Source: Roseobacter sp. MH60115
GTDB taxonomy: Bacteria > Pseudomonadota > Alphaproteobacteria > Rhodobacterales > Rhodobacteraceae
DNA length: 64,000 nt
Reading direction: 5' to 3'
Assembly: GCF_015644665.1 (NCBI RefSeq)
Contig: NZ_JADOBQ010000002.1
Location: 248,001 to 312,000 of the forward strand
The first letter of the stretch is position 1, and the number at the start of each line of letters is the position of its first letter. The notes beneath the pieces are model-generated. The model was not told the origin of the DNA. It did not search any database and saw only the letters and a list, made by a program, of their open reading frames with translations. This document shows positions 17,483 to 26,209 of the stretch, piece by piece. The translations under genes and the position numbers were made by a program.

Positions 17483-18064
17483 TCACGGACAGTGATTGAT
17501 CTGGCTCACCGACGGGGTCCCACCTGACCAGACGATGCGCGTGCAGGAAAGGTTGTCGATCTCGTGGGACAGCGCCTTGTAGGGCGTGACCCCCAGACCG
17601 CGTTGCACCTGCGTGAGGATCACGCCGATATGAGCCACTGCGATGATCTCCGCATCGGGGTGGGCGGCGTTGAGCGCATCCACACGGGCGTTGACACGCG
17701 CCGCTGCCATGTTCCAGCTTTCACCTTGCGGCGGCTTCACGTCACCGGGCGTTTCCCAATAGGCGCGGCTGAGCGCCGGGTGCTCTTTGGCCACCTGGCT
17801 GAAATGCATCCCGTCCCACAGGCCGAAGTTGAACTCCCGCAACTCGCGATCGCTGGGCAGCCGATGGTGTGACGGCCCCTGAACCGCGTCCGCCGTTGCA
17901 GAAGCGCGGATCAGATCAGACGAAACCAACAGCGCCTCCTGTGGCAGGTGGTTTTGCAACCGAATGATGCGCGCCCTGTCCGACAGGTCGGCGGGCACAT
18001 CCCGCCACCCCACAAAGGCCTTTTCATGTGTCGGGCCGTGCCGCACCCAGTGCCAGACCGTCAT
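17483..18064 (-). CDS. Histidine phosphatase family protein, probable alpha-ribazole phosphatase
   Basis: This 193-residue phosphoglycerate-mutase-like enzyme has the catalytic WVRHGPT box at the N-terminus, the Glu in LREFNFGLWDGM and the second His in IIAVAHIGVILT. It overlaps cobU by 4 bases, which suggests it is the CobC-type alpha-ribazole-5'-phosphate phosphatase of cobalamin nucleotide-loop assembly; that assignment rests mainly on the neighbourhood. No cobalamin riboswitch is visible upstream. Confidence 0.85.
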   Translation of the reverse strand: MTVWHWVRHGPTHEKAFVGWRDVPADLSDRARIIRLQNHLPQEALLVSSDLIRASATADAVQGPSHHRLPSDRELREFNFGLWDGMHFSQVAKEHPALSRAYWETPGDVKPPQGESWNMAAARVNARVDALNAAHPDAEIIAVAHIGVILTQVQRGLGVTPYKALSHEIDNLSCTRIVWSGGTPSVSQINHCP

Positions 18065-18582
18065 GGCAGCTGCCCCTTCAACACCGTGGGGAGACCGGCG
18101 GTGACAAAGACCGCCAGATCGGCTTGCGCAGCGAGCGCGATATTCAACCTGCCCTGAGCCTCGCGAAACCGCCGGGCGAGCGCGTTGTCTGGGACAATTC
18201 CGTGGCCCACCTCGTTGGAGACAACCACGCAGGGCGCGTTGCAGGATTTGAGATCCGACAGCAACCGCCTCTGTGCAGCATCGATGTCATTTTCATCCAG
18301 CATATGGTTGCTCAACCACATCGTGACACAGTCGATAAGCACGCCCTGACCCGATTCCAGCTTCTTCAGAACGGGTCCGAGCTCTAATTGTGCCTCAAAA
18401 TTCACCCACCGGTCACTTCTGCGCGATTTATGCACCTCCACGCGCATTTTTATTTCGTCATCAAAGACACGCGAGGTTGCCAGATAAACTGGCTCTAAAC
18501 GACTGCTTACCAAAAGGTTTTCGGCCCAAAGCGACTTCCCGGACGCGGCGCCACCTAGTACGAAGGTCAATTTTGGCAACAT
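18061..18582 (-). CDS. cobU: Bifunctional adenosylcobinamide kinase/guanylyltransferase
   Basis: Phosphorylates adenosylcobinamide and adds GMP during nucleotide-loop assembly of cobalamin. The 173 residues show Walker A VLGGAASGKSLWAE, the SRVFDDEIKMRVEVHKSRR segment with the guanylated His-type site, LIDCVTMWLSNHM, VVSNEVGHGIVPDN and FREAQGRLNIALA. The open frame starts at 18660, but the family begins at MLPKLTFVLGGAASGKS, so 18582 is used. It is divergent from rpoH with 97 bases between. Confidence 0.95.
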   Translation of the reverse strand: MLPKLTFVLGGAASGKSLWAENLLVSSRLEPVYLATSRVFDDEIKMRVEVHKSRRSDRWVNFEAQLELGPVLKKLESGQGVLIDCVTMWLSNHMLDENDIDAAQRRLLSDLKSCNAPCVVVSNEVGHGIVPDNALARRFREAQGRLNIALAAQADLAVFVTAGLPTVLKGQLP

Positions 18583-18679
18583 TTTATCAACCTTTGCGGT
18601 GAACCAATCGGGTGTATGGTGCGTATCTATATCAATTGTGCACGGCAAGGTGTGCTTCATCTGACTGGGAGATGTCGCT

Positions 18680-19558
18680 ATGGCTTTGGATACTGCAAGA
18701 GATATGTCACTGTCTCGAACAGCGATGAAGGCGGAACTTTTGGACGCGGAGACGGAGTTGCGTCTCGCCTATGCATGGCGCGATGAGCGATGTGAGAAAT
18801 CCCTACACCGGTTGATCACAGCCTACATGCGGCTCGCCATTTCCATGGCGTCCAAGTTCAAACGCTATGGCGCGCCCATGAACGACCTGATTCAGGAAGC
18901 AGGTCTGGGGCTGATGAAAGCGGCTGATAAGTTTGACCCTGACAGAGGCGTGCGCTTTTCGACCTATGCGGTGTGGTGGATCAAGGCGTCTATCCAGGAC
19001 TATGTGATGCGCAACTGGTCGATGGTGCGGACGGGATCAACCTCTTCGCAAAAGTCGTTGTTCTTCAACATGCGTCGCGTTCAAGCGAGGCTGGAGCGTG
19101 AGAGCGCTGCGGCGGGCGAGGTTCTGGATCGGCACCAGCTGCGCCAGATGATCTCGACTGAGATTGGCGTGCCATTGCACGACGTCGAGATGATGGAGGG
19201 GCGTCTTTCGGGCTCGGATTATTCGCTGAACGCCACCCAGTCGACCGAGGACGAGGGGCGTGAATGGATTGACGCGCTGGAAGATGACAGCACGCAGGCT
19301 GCCGAGACGGTGGAGCATCAGCATGACACCGAACAGCTGCGCGAATGGCTTTTGCAAGCCATGGGAGATCTCAATGACCGGGAGCGGTTCATCGTGCGGG
19401 AACGCAAGCTGCGTGACCAGCCCCGTACGCTCGAAAGTCTCGGACAGGAGTTGAGCCTCAGCAAAGAGCGCGTCCGCCAGTTGGAGGCCGCGGCCTTCGG
19501 GAAAATGCGCAAGTCACTTGAAAACCAGTCACGCGAAGTGCATCACTTCTTGATGTGA
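18680..19558 (+). CDS. rpoH: RNA polymerase sigma-32 family factor (RpoH type)
   Basis: This 292-residue sigma factor has region 2 (LITAYMRLAISMASKFKRYG, DLIQEAGLGLMKAADKFDPD, FSTYAVWWIKASIQDYVMRNWS), the RpoH-box-like segment QKSLFFNMRR and a region 4 helix-turn-helix (LESLGQELSLSKERVRQLEA). Rhodobacterales usually carry two RpoH proteins; the divergent RpoH box and C-terminus fit the RpoHII type, linked to singlet-oxygen and oxidative stress in Rhodobacter. Subtype assignment is inference. The ChaN gene starts within its stop codon (GTGA), so stress expression of both is expected. Confidence 0.93.
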   Translation: MALDTARDMSLSRTAMKAELLDAETELRLAYAWRDERCEKSLHRLITAYMRLAISMASKFKRYGAPMNDLIQEAGLGLMKAADKFDPDRGVRFSTYAVWWIKASIQDYVMRNWSMVRTGSTSSQKSLFFNMRRVQARLERESAAAGEVLDRHQLRQMISTEIGVPLHDVEMMEGRLSGSDYSLNATQSTEDEGREWIDALEDDSTQAAETVEHQHDTEQLREWLLQAMGDLNDRERFIVRERKLRDQPRTLESLGQELSLSKERVRQLEAAAFGKMRKSLENQSREVHHFLM

Positions 19559-20370
19559 TCTGGCAAAAATTCTCGAAAATCATACTCTCGGGGGCGGTCG
19601 GTTTGGCCGCTCCTTTCGCGTATGCAGAGGTGGCGCTGCCACCGGCAGCAGAGGTCGCCGATGTCGTGTTCATCGGGGAACAGCATGACAACCCGGCCCA
19701 TCATGCGCTGCAGGCCGGGTGGGTCGAAGCGCTTGCCCCCAAAGCGGTGGTTTTTGAAATGCTCACACCCGCGCAGGCGGCGTTGGTGACCGATGACAAT
19801 CGTATCGCTGAAGAAACCCTGAACCGTGCGCTGCAATGGGAGGAGAGCGGCTGGCCCGACTTCACGATGTATTTTCCGATCTTTGATGCCGCGCCTGAGG
19901 CGGTGATCTACGGTGCGGCGGTCCCACGCGATCAGGTGCGTGGCCTGATGCAGCAGGAGGTGACGCAGGTGTTCGGTGCAGCGGACGCGGCACGGTTTGG
20001 ACTTGATCGACCCCTTGAGGCGGATCAGCAGGCGCGTCGGGAAACCCTGCAGGCAGAGGCGCATTGCGATGCGTTGCCCGAGAACCTGTTGCCAATGATG
20101 GTGTCTGTGCAGCGGCTGCGCGATGCGGCGCTGGCGCGGGCCGCACTCGAGGCCTTTGAGCATGCGGGCGGACCTGTCGTTGTCATCACCGGCAACGGGC
20201 ATGCACGCGCGGATTGGGGGGCGCCGGTCTACCTGCGTCATGCCGCGCCCGATCTTGCGGTATTTTCTCTGGCCCAGGGTGAGGAGGGTTCGGTCCCGCC
20301 AGGTCAATTCGACGCAACGGCGGATGGCCCAGGCGTGGATCGGGGCAACCCCTGCGATGCCTTTAACTGA
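19555..20370 (+). CDS. ChaN family haem-regulated protein
   Basis: This 271-residue exported protein begins with GTG overlapping the rpoH stop. The signal peptide (IILSGAVGLAAPFAYA) ends in an AxA-type site, and no lipobox cysteine is present although family members are usually lipoproteins. The ChaN domain shows VVFIGEQHDNPAHH, AVVFEML, WPDFTMYFPIF and VVITGNGHARADWGAPVYL, the latter with the catalytic-like His. ChaN proteins bind haem and are tied to iron uptake; coupling to an rpoH gene suggests a stress role here. Confidence 0.87.
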   Translation: MIWQKFSKIILSGAVGLAAPFAYAEVALPPAAEVADVVFIGEQHDNPAHHALQAGWVEALAPKAVVFEMLTPAQAALVTDDNRIAEETLNRALQWEESGWPDFTMYFPIFDAAPEAVIYGAAVPRDQVRGLMQQEVTQVFGAADAARFGLDRPLEADQQARRETLQAEAHCDALPENLLPMMVSVQRLRDAALARAALEAFEHAGGPVVVITGNGHARADWGAPVYLRHAAPDLAVFSLAQGEEGSVPPGQFDATADGPGVDRGNPCDAFN

Positions 20371-20441
20371 TCCGCGGGGGCTGGCGGTCGCGTCATACGC
20401 GGCATATGGTCGGAACGAATTCCACCCGGAAAGGGCGCATC

Positions 20442-21635
20442 ATGCTGACCGGAAAACACATTCTGCTGATCATTGGCGGCGGCATAGCGGCCTTCAAATC
20501 GCTGGACCTGATCCGCAGGCTGCGTGAGCGGGGGGCCTCGGTCACCCCCGTGCTGACCAGGGCGGGGGAAGAATTTGTCACGCCGCTCTCTGTTTCCGCA
20601 CTGGCGGGGCAGAAGGTTTACCGCGATCTCTTCGATCTGACGGATGAGGCAGAGATGGGGCATATCCAGCTCAGCCGGGTTGCTGATCTGGTGGTTGTTG
20701 CCCCGGCAACCGCTGACCTCATAGCGAAGATGGCTGGTGGTCTGGCAAATGATCTGGCCAGCACGGTGCTTTTGGCCACCGATACGCCGGTGCTTGTGGC
20801 GCCTGCGATGAACGTGCGCATGTGGCAGCATCCCGCAACCCAGCGTAACCTGACGACCCTGTCGCAGGATGATGTGTCCGTTGTCGGGCCCAATGACGGC
20901 GACATGGCCTGCGGTGAGTTTGGCCCCGGCCGTATGGCGGAGCCGCTGGAGATCGTGGCAGCCATAGAGGCGCGTGTCGCGGATGGCCCGCTGTCGGGCA
21001 AAAGGCTGATCGTGACATCCGGCCCGACGCATGAGCCGATTGACCCGGTGCGCTACATCGCCAACCGCTCCTCCGGTGCACAGGGGACGGCAATTGCCCG
21101 CGCGCTTGCGGCGCAGGGCGCTGAGGTGGTTTTTGTGACCGGACCGGCGGATGTGCCGCCACCGGGCGGCGTCGAGGTCATCCGCGTGCAGACGGCACGG
21201 GAAATGCAGGCAGCCGTGGAAGCCGCCCTGCCTGCGGATGCGGCCGTTTTTGCGGCCGCCGTTGCGGATTGGCGGGTGGAAGGGGCGAGCAGCCGCAAGC
21301 TGAAGAAAAGCAAGGACGGCTTGCCGCGCCTTGAGTTTGCAGAGAACCCGGACATTCTGCGGCAGGTGGCCCAGATGAAGAAAGGGCGTCCCGGATTGGT
21401 CATCGGCTTTGCCGCCGAAACAGATGACGTGGTGGAGAATGCGACAGCCAAACGAGCGCGCAAGGGCTGTGACTGGATCGTGGCCAATGACGTCTCCGAG
21501 GCGAGCGGCGTGATGGGGGGGGCGGAGAATACTGTTGTGATCATCGATGACAGTGGCACGGAGAGCTGGCCCACCTTGAGTAAATCCGACGTGGCGCGCC
21601 GCCTGGCAGAGCGCATTGCGGCGGCTCTGGGCTGA
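20442..21635 (+). CDS. coaBC: Bifunctional phosphopantothenoylcysteine decarboxylase/phosphopantothenate-cysteine ligase
   Basis: Two steps of coenzyme A synthesis. The 397 residues hold the FMN-dependent CoaC domain ([35 protein letters not shown] with the PAMN motif, [16 protein letters not shown] with the active Cys) and the CoaB ligase ([34 protein letters not shown]-like [14 protein letters not shown]). Length is normal. The ATG at 20442 is preferred over 20406 because [14 protein letters not shown] matches the family start. dut follows after 4 bases. Confidence 0.96.
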   Translation: MLTGKHILLIIGGGIAAFKSLDLIRRLRERGASVTPVLTRAGEEFVTPLSVSALAGQKVYRDLFDLTDEAEMGHIQLSRVADLVVVAPATADLIAKMAGGLANDLASTVLLATDTPVLVAPAMNVRMWQHPATQRNLTTLSQDDVSVVGPNDGDMACGEFGPGRMAEPLEIVAAIEARVADGPLSGKRLIVTSGPTHEPIDPVRYIANRSSGAQGTAIARALAAQGAEVVFVTGPADVPPPGGVEVIRVQTAREMQAAVEAALPADAAVFAAAVADWRVEGASSRKLKKSKDGLPRLEFAENPDILRQVAQMKKGRPGLVIGFAAETDDVVENATAKRARKGCDWIVANDVSEASGVMGGAENTVVIIDDSGTESWPTLSKSDVARRLAERIAAALG

Positions 21636-21639
21636 GTTC

Positions 21640-22110
21640 ATGACGGAAGCTGTCGATATGGTTGAGGTGAAAGTGACCTATGGCGACGGCGCGGACACCA
21701 CCGTGCCCCTGCCGTCCTATGAAACGACAGGTGCTGCGGGCGCGGACATTCGGGCGAACCTGCCAGAGGGGGACATCGAAATCACGCCCGGTGGCCGCGT
21801 TCTGATCCCAACGGGGCTCTACATGGAAATCCCGCCCGGTTTCGAGGTGCAGGTGCGCCCGCGATCCGGGCTTGCGCTGAAACACGGGCTGATGCTGGTC
21901 AACAGCCCCGGCACCATCGATAGCGACTACCGCGGCCCGGTGGGCATCATCGCTCTGAACGCGGGAGAACAGCCTTTTGTGGTCACGCACGGCATGCGCA
22001 TCGCCCAACTTGTGGTGGCCCCGGTTGTGCAGGCGCGTTTTGCCCGCAGTGAAACGCTCAGCGAAACCGCGCGGGGCGCGGGCGGCTTTGGGTCGACAGG
22101 GGGGCACTGA
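21640..22110 (+). CDS. dut: dUTP diphosphatase
   Basis: Hydrolyses dUTP to dUMP, keeping uracil out of DNA and feeding dTMP synthesis. The 156 residues carry the five trimeric-dUTPase motifs: [62 protein letters not shown] and the C-terminal [11 protein letters not shown] arm that closes the active site. Start at 21640 is 4 bases after coaBC; an in-frame ATG at 21658 is less likely. The coaBC-dut order is common in proteobacteria. The moeB start codon shares its stop base. Confidence 0.96.
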   Translation: MTEAVDMVEVKVTYGDGADTTVPLPSYETTGAAGADIRANLPEGDIEITPGGRVLIPTGLYMEIPPGFEVQVRPRSGLALKHGLMLVNSPGTIDSDYRGPVGIIALNAGEQPFVVTHGMRIAQLVVAPVVQARFARSETLSETARGAGGFGSTGGH

Positions 22111-23165
22111 TGCTGCTGGTTCTTGCAATGGCGGCAGCGCTCTGGGGGATCGGCGGTGCGATGGGCGCCCCACGTACGACCCGGCTGACGATGATCGGGG
22201 CGCTTTACGTTGGTGTCCTGATCATTCATCTGACCTTGCCGGACGGCAGTCCGTTGCGCATGGCGACGGGAGAAAGCGCTGCGCTCTGGCTCATCCTGGG
22301 TGGGTTTGCTGTTCTGGTTTTCGCGTATCGCCGTATCCTGCTGGCGCTGCGCCGCCGGGCAGAGGTCACGCAGGCACCCGATATGGAGGCAGCCCCGAAA
22401 CCGGGATTTAGCGAGGCGGAACTGAACCGCTACGCCCGCCATATCGTGCTCCGTGAAATTGGCGGGCCTGGTCAGAAGCGGCTGAAGGAGGCGAAGGTGC
22501 TGGTGATCGGCGCGGGCGGACTTGGTGCCCCGGCTCTGCAGTATCTGGCGGCGGCGGGCGTCGGCACCATCGGCGTGATCGACGATGACGCGGTGGAGAA
22601 CGCAAATCTTCAGCGGCAGGTCATTCACAAGGATGCGGCCATTGGGACGCCCAAGGTGTTTTCCGCGCAGGCGGAGATGACGGCACAGAACCCGTATGTG
22701 ATCGTGCGCCCCTACCACCGCCGTCTGACCGAAGAGATCGCGGCCGATCTCTTTGCCGACTATGATCTGGTGCTGGACGGCACCGACAACTTCGACACCA
22801 GGTACCTGGCCAACCGGGTGGCAGTGGCGCAGAAAATGCCACTGATTTCCGGAGCGCTGAGCCAATGGGAAGGGCAGTTGAGCGTCTTTGACCCAGCGCA
22901 GGACGCGCCCTGCTACCAATGCATCTTTCCGCAAGCCCCTGCACCTGAACTTGCGCCCTCTTGCGCGGAGGCGGGCGTGCTGAGCCCCTTGCCCGGCGTG
23001 ATTGGCGCGATGATGGCTTCTGAGGCCATCAAACTGATCACCGGGGCGGGCACCGTTCTGCGGGGGCAGATGGTGATCTATGATGCGCTCTACGGGGAAA
23101 GCCGCACGATTTCGATTGCGCGCCGCGCTGACTGTCCGATCTGCGGGAACGCTGCGGACAGATGA
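22110..23165 (+). CDS. moeB: HesA/MoeB/ThiF family adenylyltransferase with N-terminal membrane segments
   Basis: Adenylates the C-terminal Gly of MoaD- or ThiS-like sulfur carriers. The E1-like domain starts near residue 105: YARHIVLREIGGPGQKRLKEA, VIGAGGLGAPALQYLAAAGVG, DDDAVENANLQRQ, LVLDGTDNFDTRYLAN. The catalytic Cys is in ELAPSCAEAG, and CYQC and CPIC form the zinc site. The first 80 residues contain three hydrophobic segments (LLVLAMAAALWGIGGAMGA, MIGALYVGVLIIHL, LWLILGGFAVLVFAYRRIL), so this form is probably membrane-anchored. It is translationally coupled to dut (TGATG). Confidence 0.9.
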   Translation: MLLVLAMAAALWGIGGAMGAPRTTRLTMIGALYVGVLIIHLTLPDGSPLRMATGESAALWLILGGFAVLVFAYRRILLALRRRAEVTQAPDMEAAPKPGFSEAELNRYARHIVLREIGGPGQKRLKEAKVLVIGAGGLGAPALQYLAAAGVGTIGVIDDDAVENANLQRQVIHKDAAIGTPKVFSAQAEMTAQNPYVIVRPYHRRLTEEIAADLFADYDLVLDGTDNFDTRYLANRVAVAQKMPLISGALSQWEGQLSVFDPAQDAPCYQCIFPQAPAPELAPSCAEAGVLSPLPGVIGAMMASEAIKLITGAGTVLRGQMVIYDALYGESRTISIARRADCPICGNAADR

Positions 23166-23249
23166 TCCGGAGAATCCGCGCCGATTGCGAAGGCGCGGCT
23201 TGTGCATCCCTGCCCGCAAACCTAGCTTGACGGACAAAGGAGAGCCGCA

Positions 23250-25265
23250 ATGACAAACCCCCTGCTGCAGGATTGGACCACACCGTTTCAGATTGCGCCG
23301 TTCGACCGGATTTCAGATGATGATTTTGCGCCGGCTCTGACAACGGCCCTGGCGGAACATCGTGCCGAAATCGACGCGATTGCCGGCTCCGACGACGCGC
23401 CGGATTTCGCCAATACGATCGAGGCACTGGAGGCGGCAGGGCATGCGCTGCATCAGGTCTTGGGCGCATTTTTTGCGGTGGCGGGCGCGGACAGCAATCC
23501 GGAACGCGAGGCGTTGCAGCGCGACTTCTCGCCCAAGCTCGCCGCGCATTTCGCGGAGATTTCGGGCAACAAGGCGCTTTTCGCGCGTGTGGCAGCGGTC
23601 TGGGAGGCGCGGGCAGAGGCGGACCTGACAGCAGAGCAGGAACGGGTCCTGATGCTGACGCACCGCAACTTCGTACGGGCAGGTGCGGCGCTGGAAGGCG
23701 ATGAAGAAAACCGCATGAAAGAGATCAAAAGCCGCCTTGCCGTGCTGGGCACGGAATTTACACAAAACCTGCTTGCGGATGAGCGGGACTGGTTCATGCC
23801 ACTGGCCGATGCTGATCTCGAAGGCCTGCCGGATTTTGTCATCCGCGCCGCGCGGGCAGCAGGTGAGGAAAAGGAGGCGGGCGGGCCGGTTGTCACTCTG
23901 TCGCGCTCGCTCATTGTGCCGTTTCTGCAATTCTCACCACGGCGCGATCTGCGTGAGATCGCCTTCAACGCCTGGACGGCACGCGGTGCCAATGGTGGCG
24001 AGACGGACAACCGGGCCATTGCCGCCGAAATCCTTGGCCTACGCGAGGAACGTGCCCGTCTGCTCGGGTACGAAAGCTTTGCGACCTACAAGCTGGAAAC
24101 GGAAATGGCCAAGACGCCGGAGGCGGTGCGCGATCTGTTGATGGCAGTATGGACACCGGCCCGTGCGCAGGCGGAAGCAGATGCTGAAGTGCTGACCCGC
24201 ATGATGCAGGAAGACGGTGTGAATGGTCCGCTGGCGCCCTGGGACTGGCGCTATTATTCCGAAAAACGGCGGGTGGCCGAGCACGATCTGGATGAGGCGG
24301 CGCTCAAGCCTTACTTCCAACTGGAGCGCATGATCGAGGCCTCTTTTGCCTGTGCCACACGGCTCTTTGGGCTCGCCTTCAAACCGCTCGATATCCCGCT
24401 CTATCATCCCGATTGCCGTGCCTGGGAAGTGACCCGCAACGGCCAGCATGTGGCGGTGTTCATCGGTGACTATTTCGCGCGCGGCTCAAAGCGGTCCGGC
24501 GCGTGGTGTTCCGCAATGCGCGGGCAGGCAAAGTTTCCCAAGGTGCAGGCGCCGGTCGTGATCAACGTCTGCAACTTTGCCAAAGGCGATCCGGCACTCT
24601 TGTCTTACGACGATGCGCGCACTCTGTTTCACGAGTTTGGCCATGCTTTGCACCAGATGCTGTCCGATGTGACCTATGAGAGCATCTCGGGAACGTCGGT
24701 GGCGCGGGACTTTGTCGAACTGCCCAGCCAGCTCTATGAACACTGGCTGGATGTGCCGCAGGTTCTGGGTGAATTCGCTACACATGCTGATACCGGCGCG
24801 CCCATGCCGCAAGAGCTGCTGGACAAGGTGCTGGCGGCCGCCACCTATGACATGGGCTTCCAGACCGTCGAATACGTCGCCTCCGCCCTTGTCGATCTTG
24901 ATTTCCACGAGGGGGCCGCGCCGTCTGACCCGATGGCGCGCCAACGCGACGTGCTTGAGGCGTTGGGCATGCCGGCGGCAATCACCATGCGTCATGCCAC
25001 GCCGCATTTCGCCCATGTCTTTGCCGGAGATGGCTATTCGAGCGGATACTACAGCTACATGTGGTCGGAAGTGATGGATGCCGACGCCTTTCAGGCTTTT
25101 GAGGAAGCGGGGGGCGCATTTGATCCCGACCGGGCTGCGGCGCTGGAAGAGCATATTCTTTCAAAAGGCGGTAGCCAGGATGCGGCTGAACTCTACACGG
25201 CATTCCGCGGGCGGCTGCCCGGCGTGGAGGCCTTGTTGAAAGGACGTGGTCTGGCGCCGGTGTAA
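23250..25265 (+). CDS. M3 family metallopeptidase (Dcp/oligopeptidase A-like)
   Basis: This 671-residue zinc peptidase has the thimet-oligopeptidase fold. The HExxH motif is in LFHEFGHALHQM near residue 460, with the third ligand Glu in DFVELPSQLYEHW. FHEGAAPSDP and GDGYSSGYYSYMWSEVMDADAF form the substrate-binding end. The N-terminus (PLLQDWTTPFQIAPFDRIS) and total length fit peptidyl-dipeptidase Dcp or PrlC. It should trim short peptides in the cytoplasm or periplasm; no signal peptide is visible, so cytoplasmic. It converges on the ghrA-like gene. Confidence 0.93.
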   Translation: MTNPLLQDWTTPFQIAPFDRISDDDFAPALTTALAEHRAEIDAIAGSDDAPDFANTIEALEAAGHALHQVLGAFFAVAGADSNPEREALQRDFSPKLAAHFAEISGNKALFARVAAVWEARAEADLTAEQERVLMLTHRNFVRAGAALEGDEENRMKEIKSRLAVLGTEFTQNLLADERDWFMPLADADLEGLPDFVIRAARAAGEEKEAGGPVVTLSRSLIVPFLQFSPRRDLREIAFNAWTARGANGGETDNRAIAAEILGLREERARLLGYESFATYKLETEMAKTPEAVRDLLMAVWTPARAQAEADAEVLTRMMQEDGVNGPLAPWDWRYYSEKRRVAEHDLDEAALKPYFQLERMIEASFACATRLFGLAFKPLDIPLYHPDCRAWEVTRNGQHVAVFIGDYFARGSKRSGAWCSAMRGQAKFPKVQAPVVINVCNFAKGDPALLSYDDARTLFHEFGHALHQMLSDVTYESISGTSVARDFVELPSQLYEHWLDVPQVLGEFATHADTGAPMPQELLDKVLAAATYDMGFQTVEYVASALVDLDFHEGAAPSDPMARQRDVLEALGMPAAITMRHATPHFAHVFAGDGYSSGYYSYMWSEVMDADAFQAFEEAGGAFDPDRAAALEEHILSKGGSQDAAELYTAFRGRLPGVEALLKGRGLAPV

Positions 25266-25266
25266 T

Positions 25267-26199
25267 TCAGTAGCCGCTGCTGCGATCAACCAGATGCAGA
25301 AAGGGTTCGCCCGCTTCACCCCGGCGAATGTTCTCGGCGATCACCTCAGCGGCGGTCACGGGCCGCGTCTCTGCGGCCACATGTGGGGTCACGGTGATCT
25401 TTGGATGGGCCCAGAACGGATGCTCTTGTGGCAGTGGTTCGACACGGAACACGTCTAGTGTTGCGCCTGCTACGCGCCCTTGATCCAGAGCCTCCAATAG
25501 CGCGTCATCGTCAATCAATGGGCCCCGCCCGGGGTTTATGACAAAGGCACCCTTGGGCAATTGCGCAAGGGCCTGCGCATCCAGCGTGTTTTGCGTTGCC
25601 GGTGTGTCGGGTAGCAGCAGGATGAGAATCTCGGCCGTGTTCAGCGCAGTGCTCAGCCCATCTGTGCCGTGGTGCATGGAGACACCGGGCACATCCCTCG
25701 CGCTGCGGCTCCAGCCATTGACGTGAAAGCCCAGGCTGCTCAGCGTGGCCGCGACCGCACTGCCCAACGCGCCCATGCCCAGAATGCAGACCCGTCTTTC
25801 AGAGGCCAGCGGCGGGGTGTGCGGCGTCCACGCCTGCTGCGGGTTCACGATGTGCCGGTCCATTCCGAGATGGTAGCGCATCACATGCCCGGCCACCCAT
25901 TCGGTCATGGATTTGGTCATGCCCGGATCGACCATACGCGCGAGCGGGATCTTCAGGGTCGGGTTCTTGACCATACCCTCGACACCGGCCCAGAGGTTCA
26001 GAACGGCCTTGGCACGGGTGTAGGGTGTAAAATCCTGCAACGGTGAATTCGGCGCGTAGACAATGTAATCGACGTCCGCCGGGGCAAAATCGCGGGAGAG
26101 GTGAGCGGCTATCCCCTTCGCTTCAAAAGCGGTGTTGAGAGGCGTCTCGTAGGTGGCCCAGCGATCTGCATGGGCGGCAAAAAGGACAGTCACGGTCAT
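25267..26199 (-). CDS. 2-hydroxyacid dehydrogenase, glyoxylate/hydroxypyruvate reductase A-like
   Basis: This 310-residue NAD(P)-dependent reductase has the dinucleotide motif ILGMGALGSAVAATLSSLGF, VINPGRGPLIDDDALLEALDQGRV (substrate Arg region) and the catalytic His in TVTPHVAAETRP. Its short N-terminal domain with LWAGVEGMV matches E. coli GhrA rather than GhrB, which implies reduction of glyoxylate and hydroxypyruvate. It follows rodA by 10 bases on the same strand, so it is probably the last gene of the cell-shape transcript although unrelated in function. Confidence 0.92.
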   Translation of the reverse strand: MTVTVLFAAHADRWATYETPLNTAFEAKGIAAHLSRDFAPADVDYIVYAPNSPLQDFTPYTRAKAVLNLWAGVEGMVKNPTLKIPLARMVDPGMTKSMTEWVAGHVMRYHLGMDRHIVNPQQAWTPHTPPLASERRVCILGMGALGSAVAATLSSLGFHVNGWSRSARDVPGVSMHHGTDGLSTALNTAEILILLLPDTPATQNTLDAQALAQLPKGAFVINPGRGPLIDDDALLEALDQGRVAGATLDVFRVEPLPQEHPFWAHPKITVTPHVAAETRPVTAAEVIAENIRRGEAGEPFLHLVDRSSGY

Positions 26200-26209
26200 A
26201 TCGGGTCGG

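Noticed and set aside
18583-18679. Cobalamin riboswitch upstream of cobU
   Set aside because: Only 97 bases separate cobU and rpoH and none of the conserved B12-box sequence is present.
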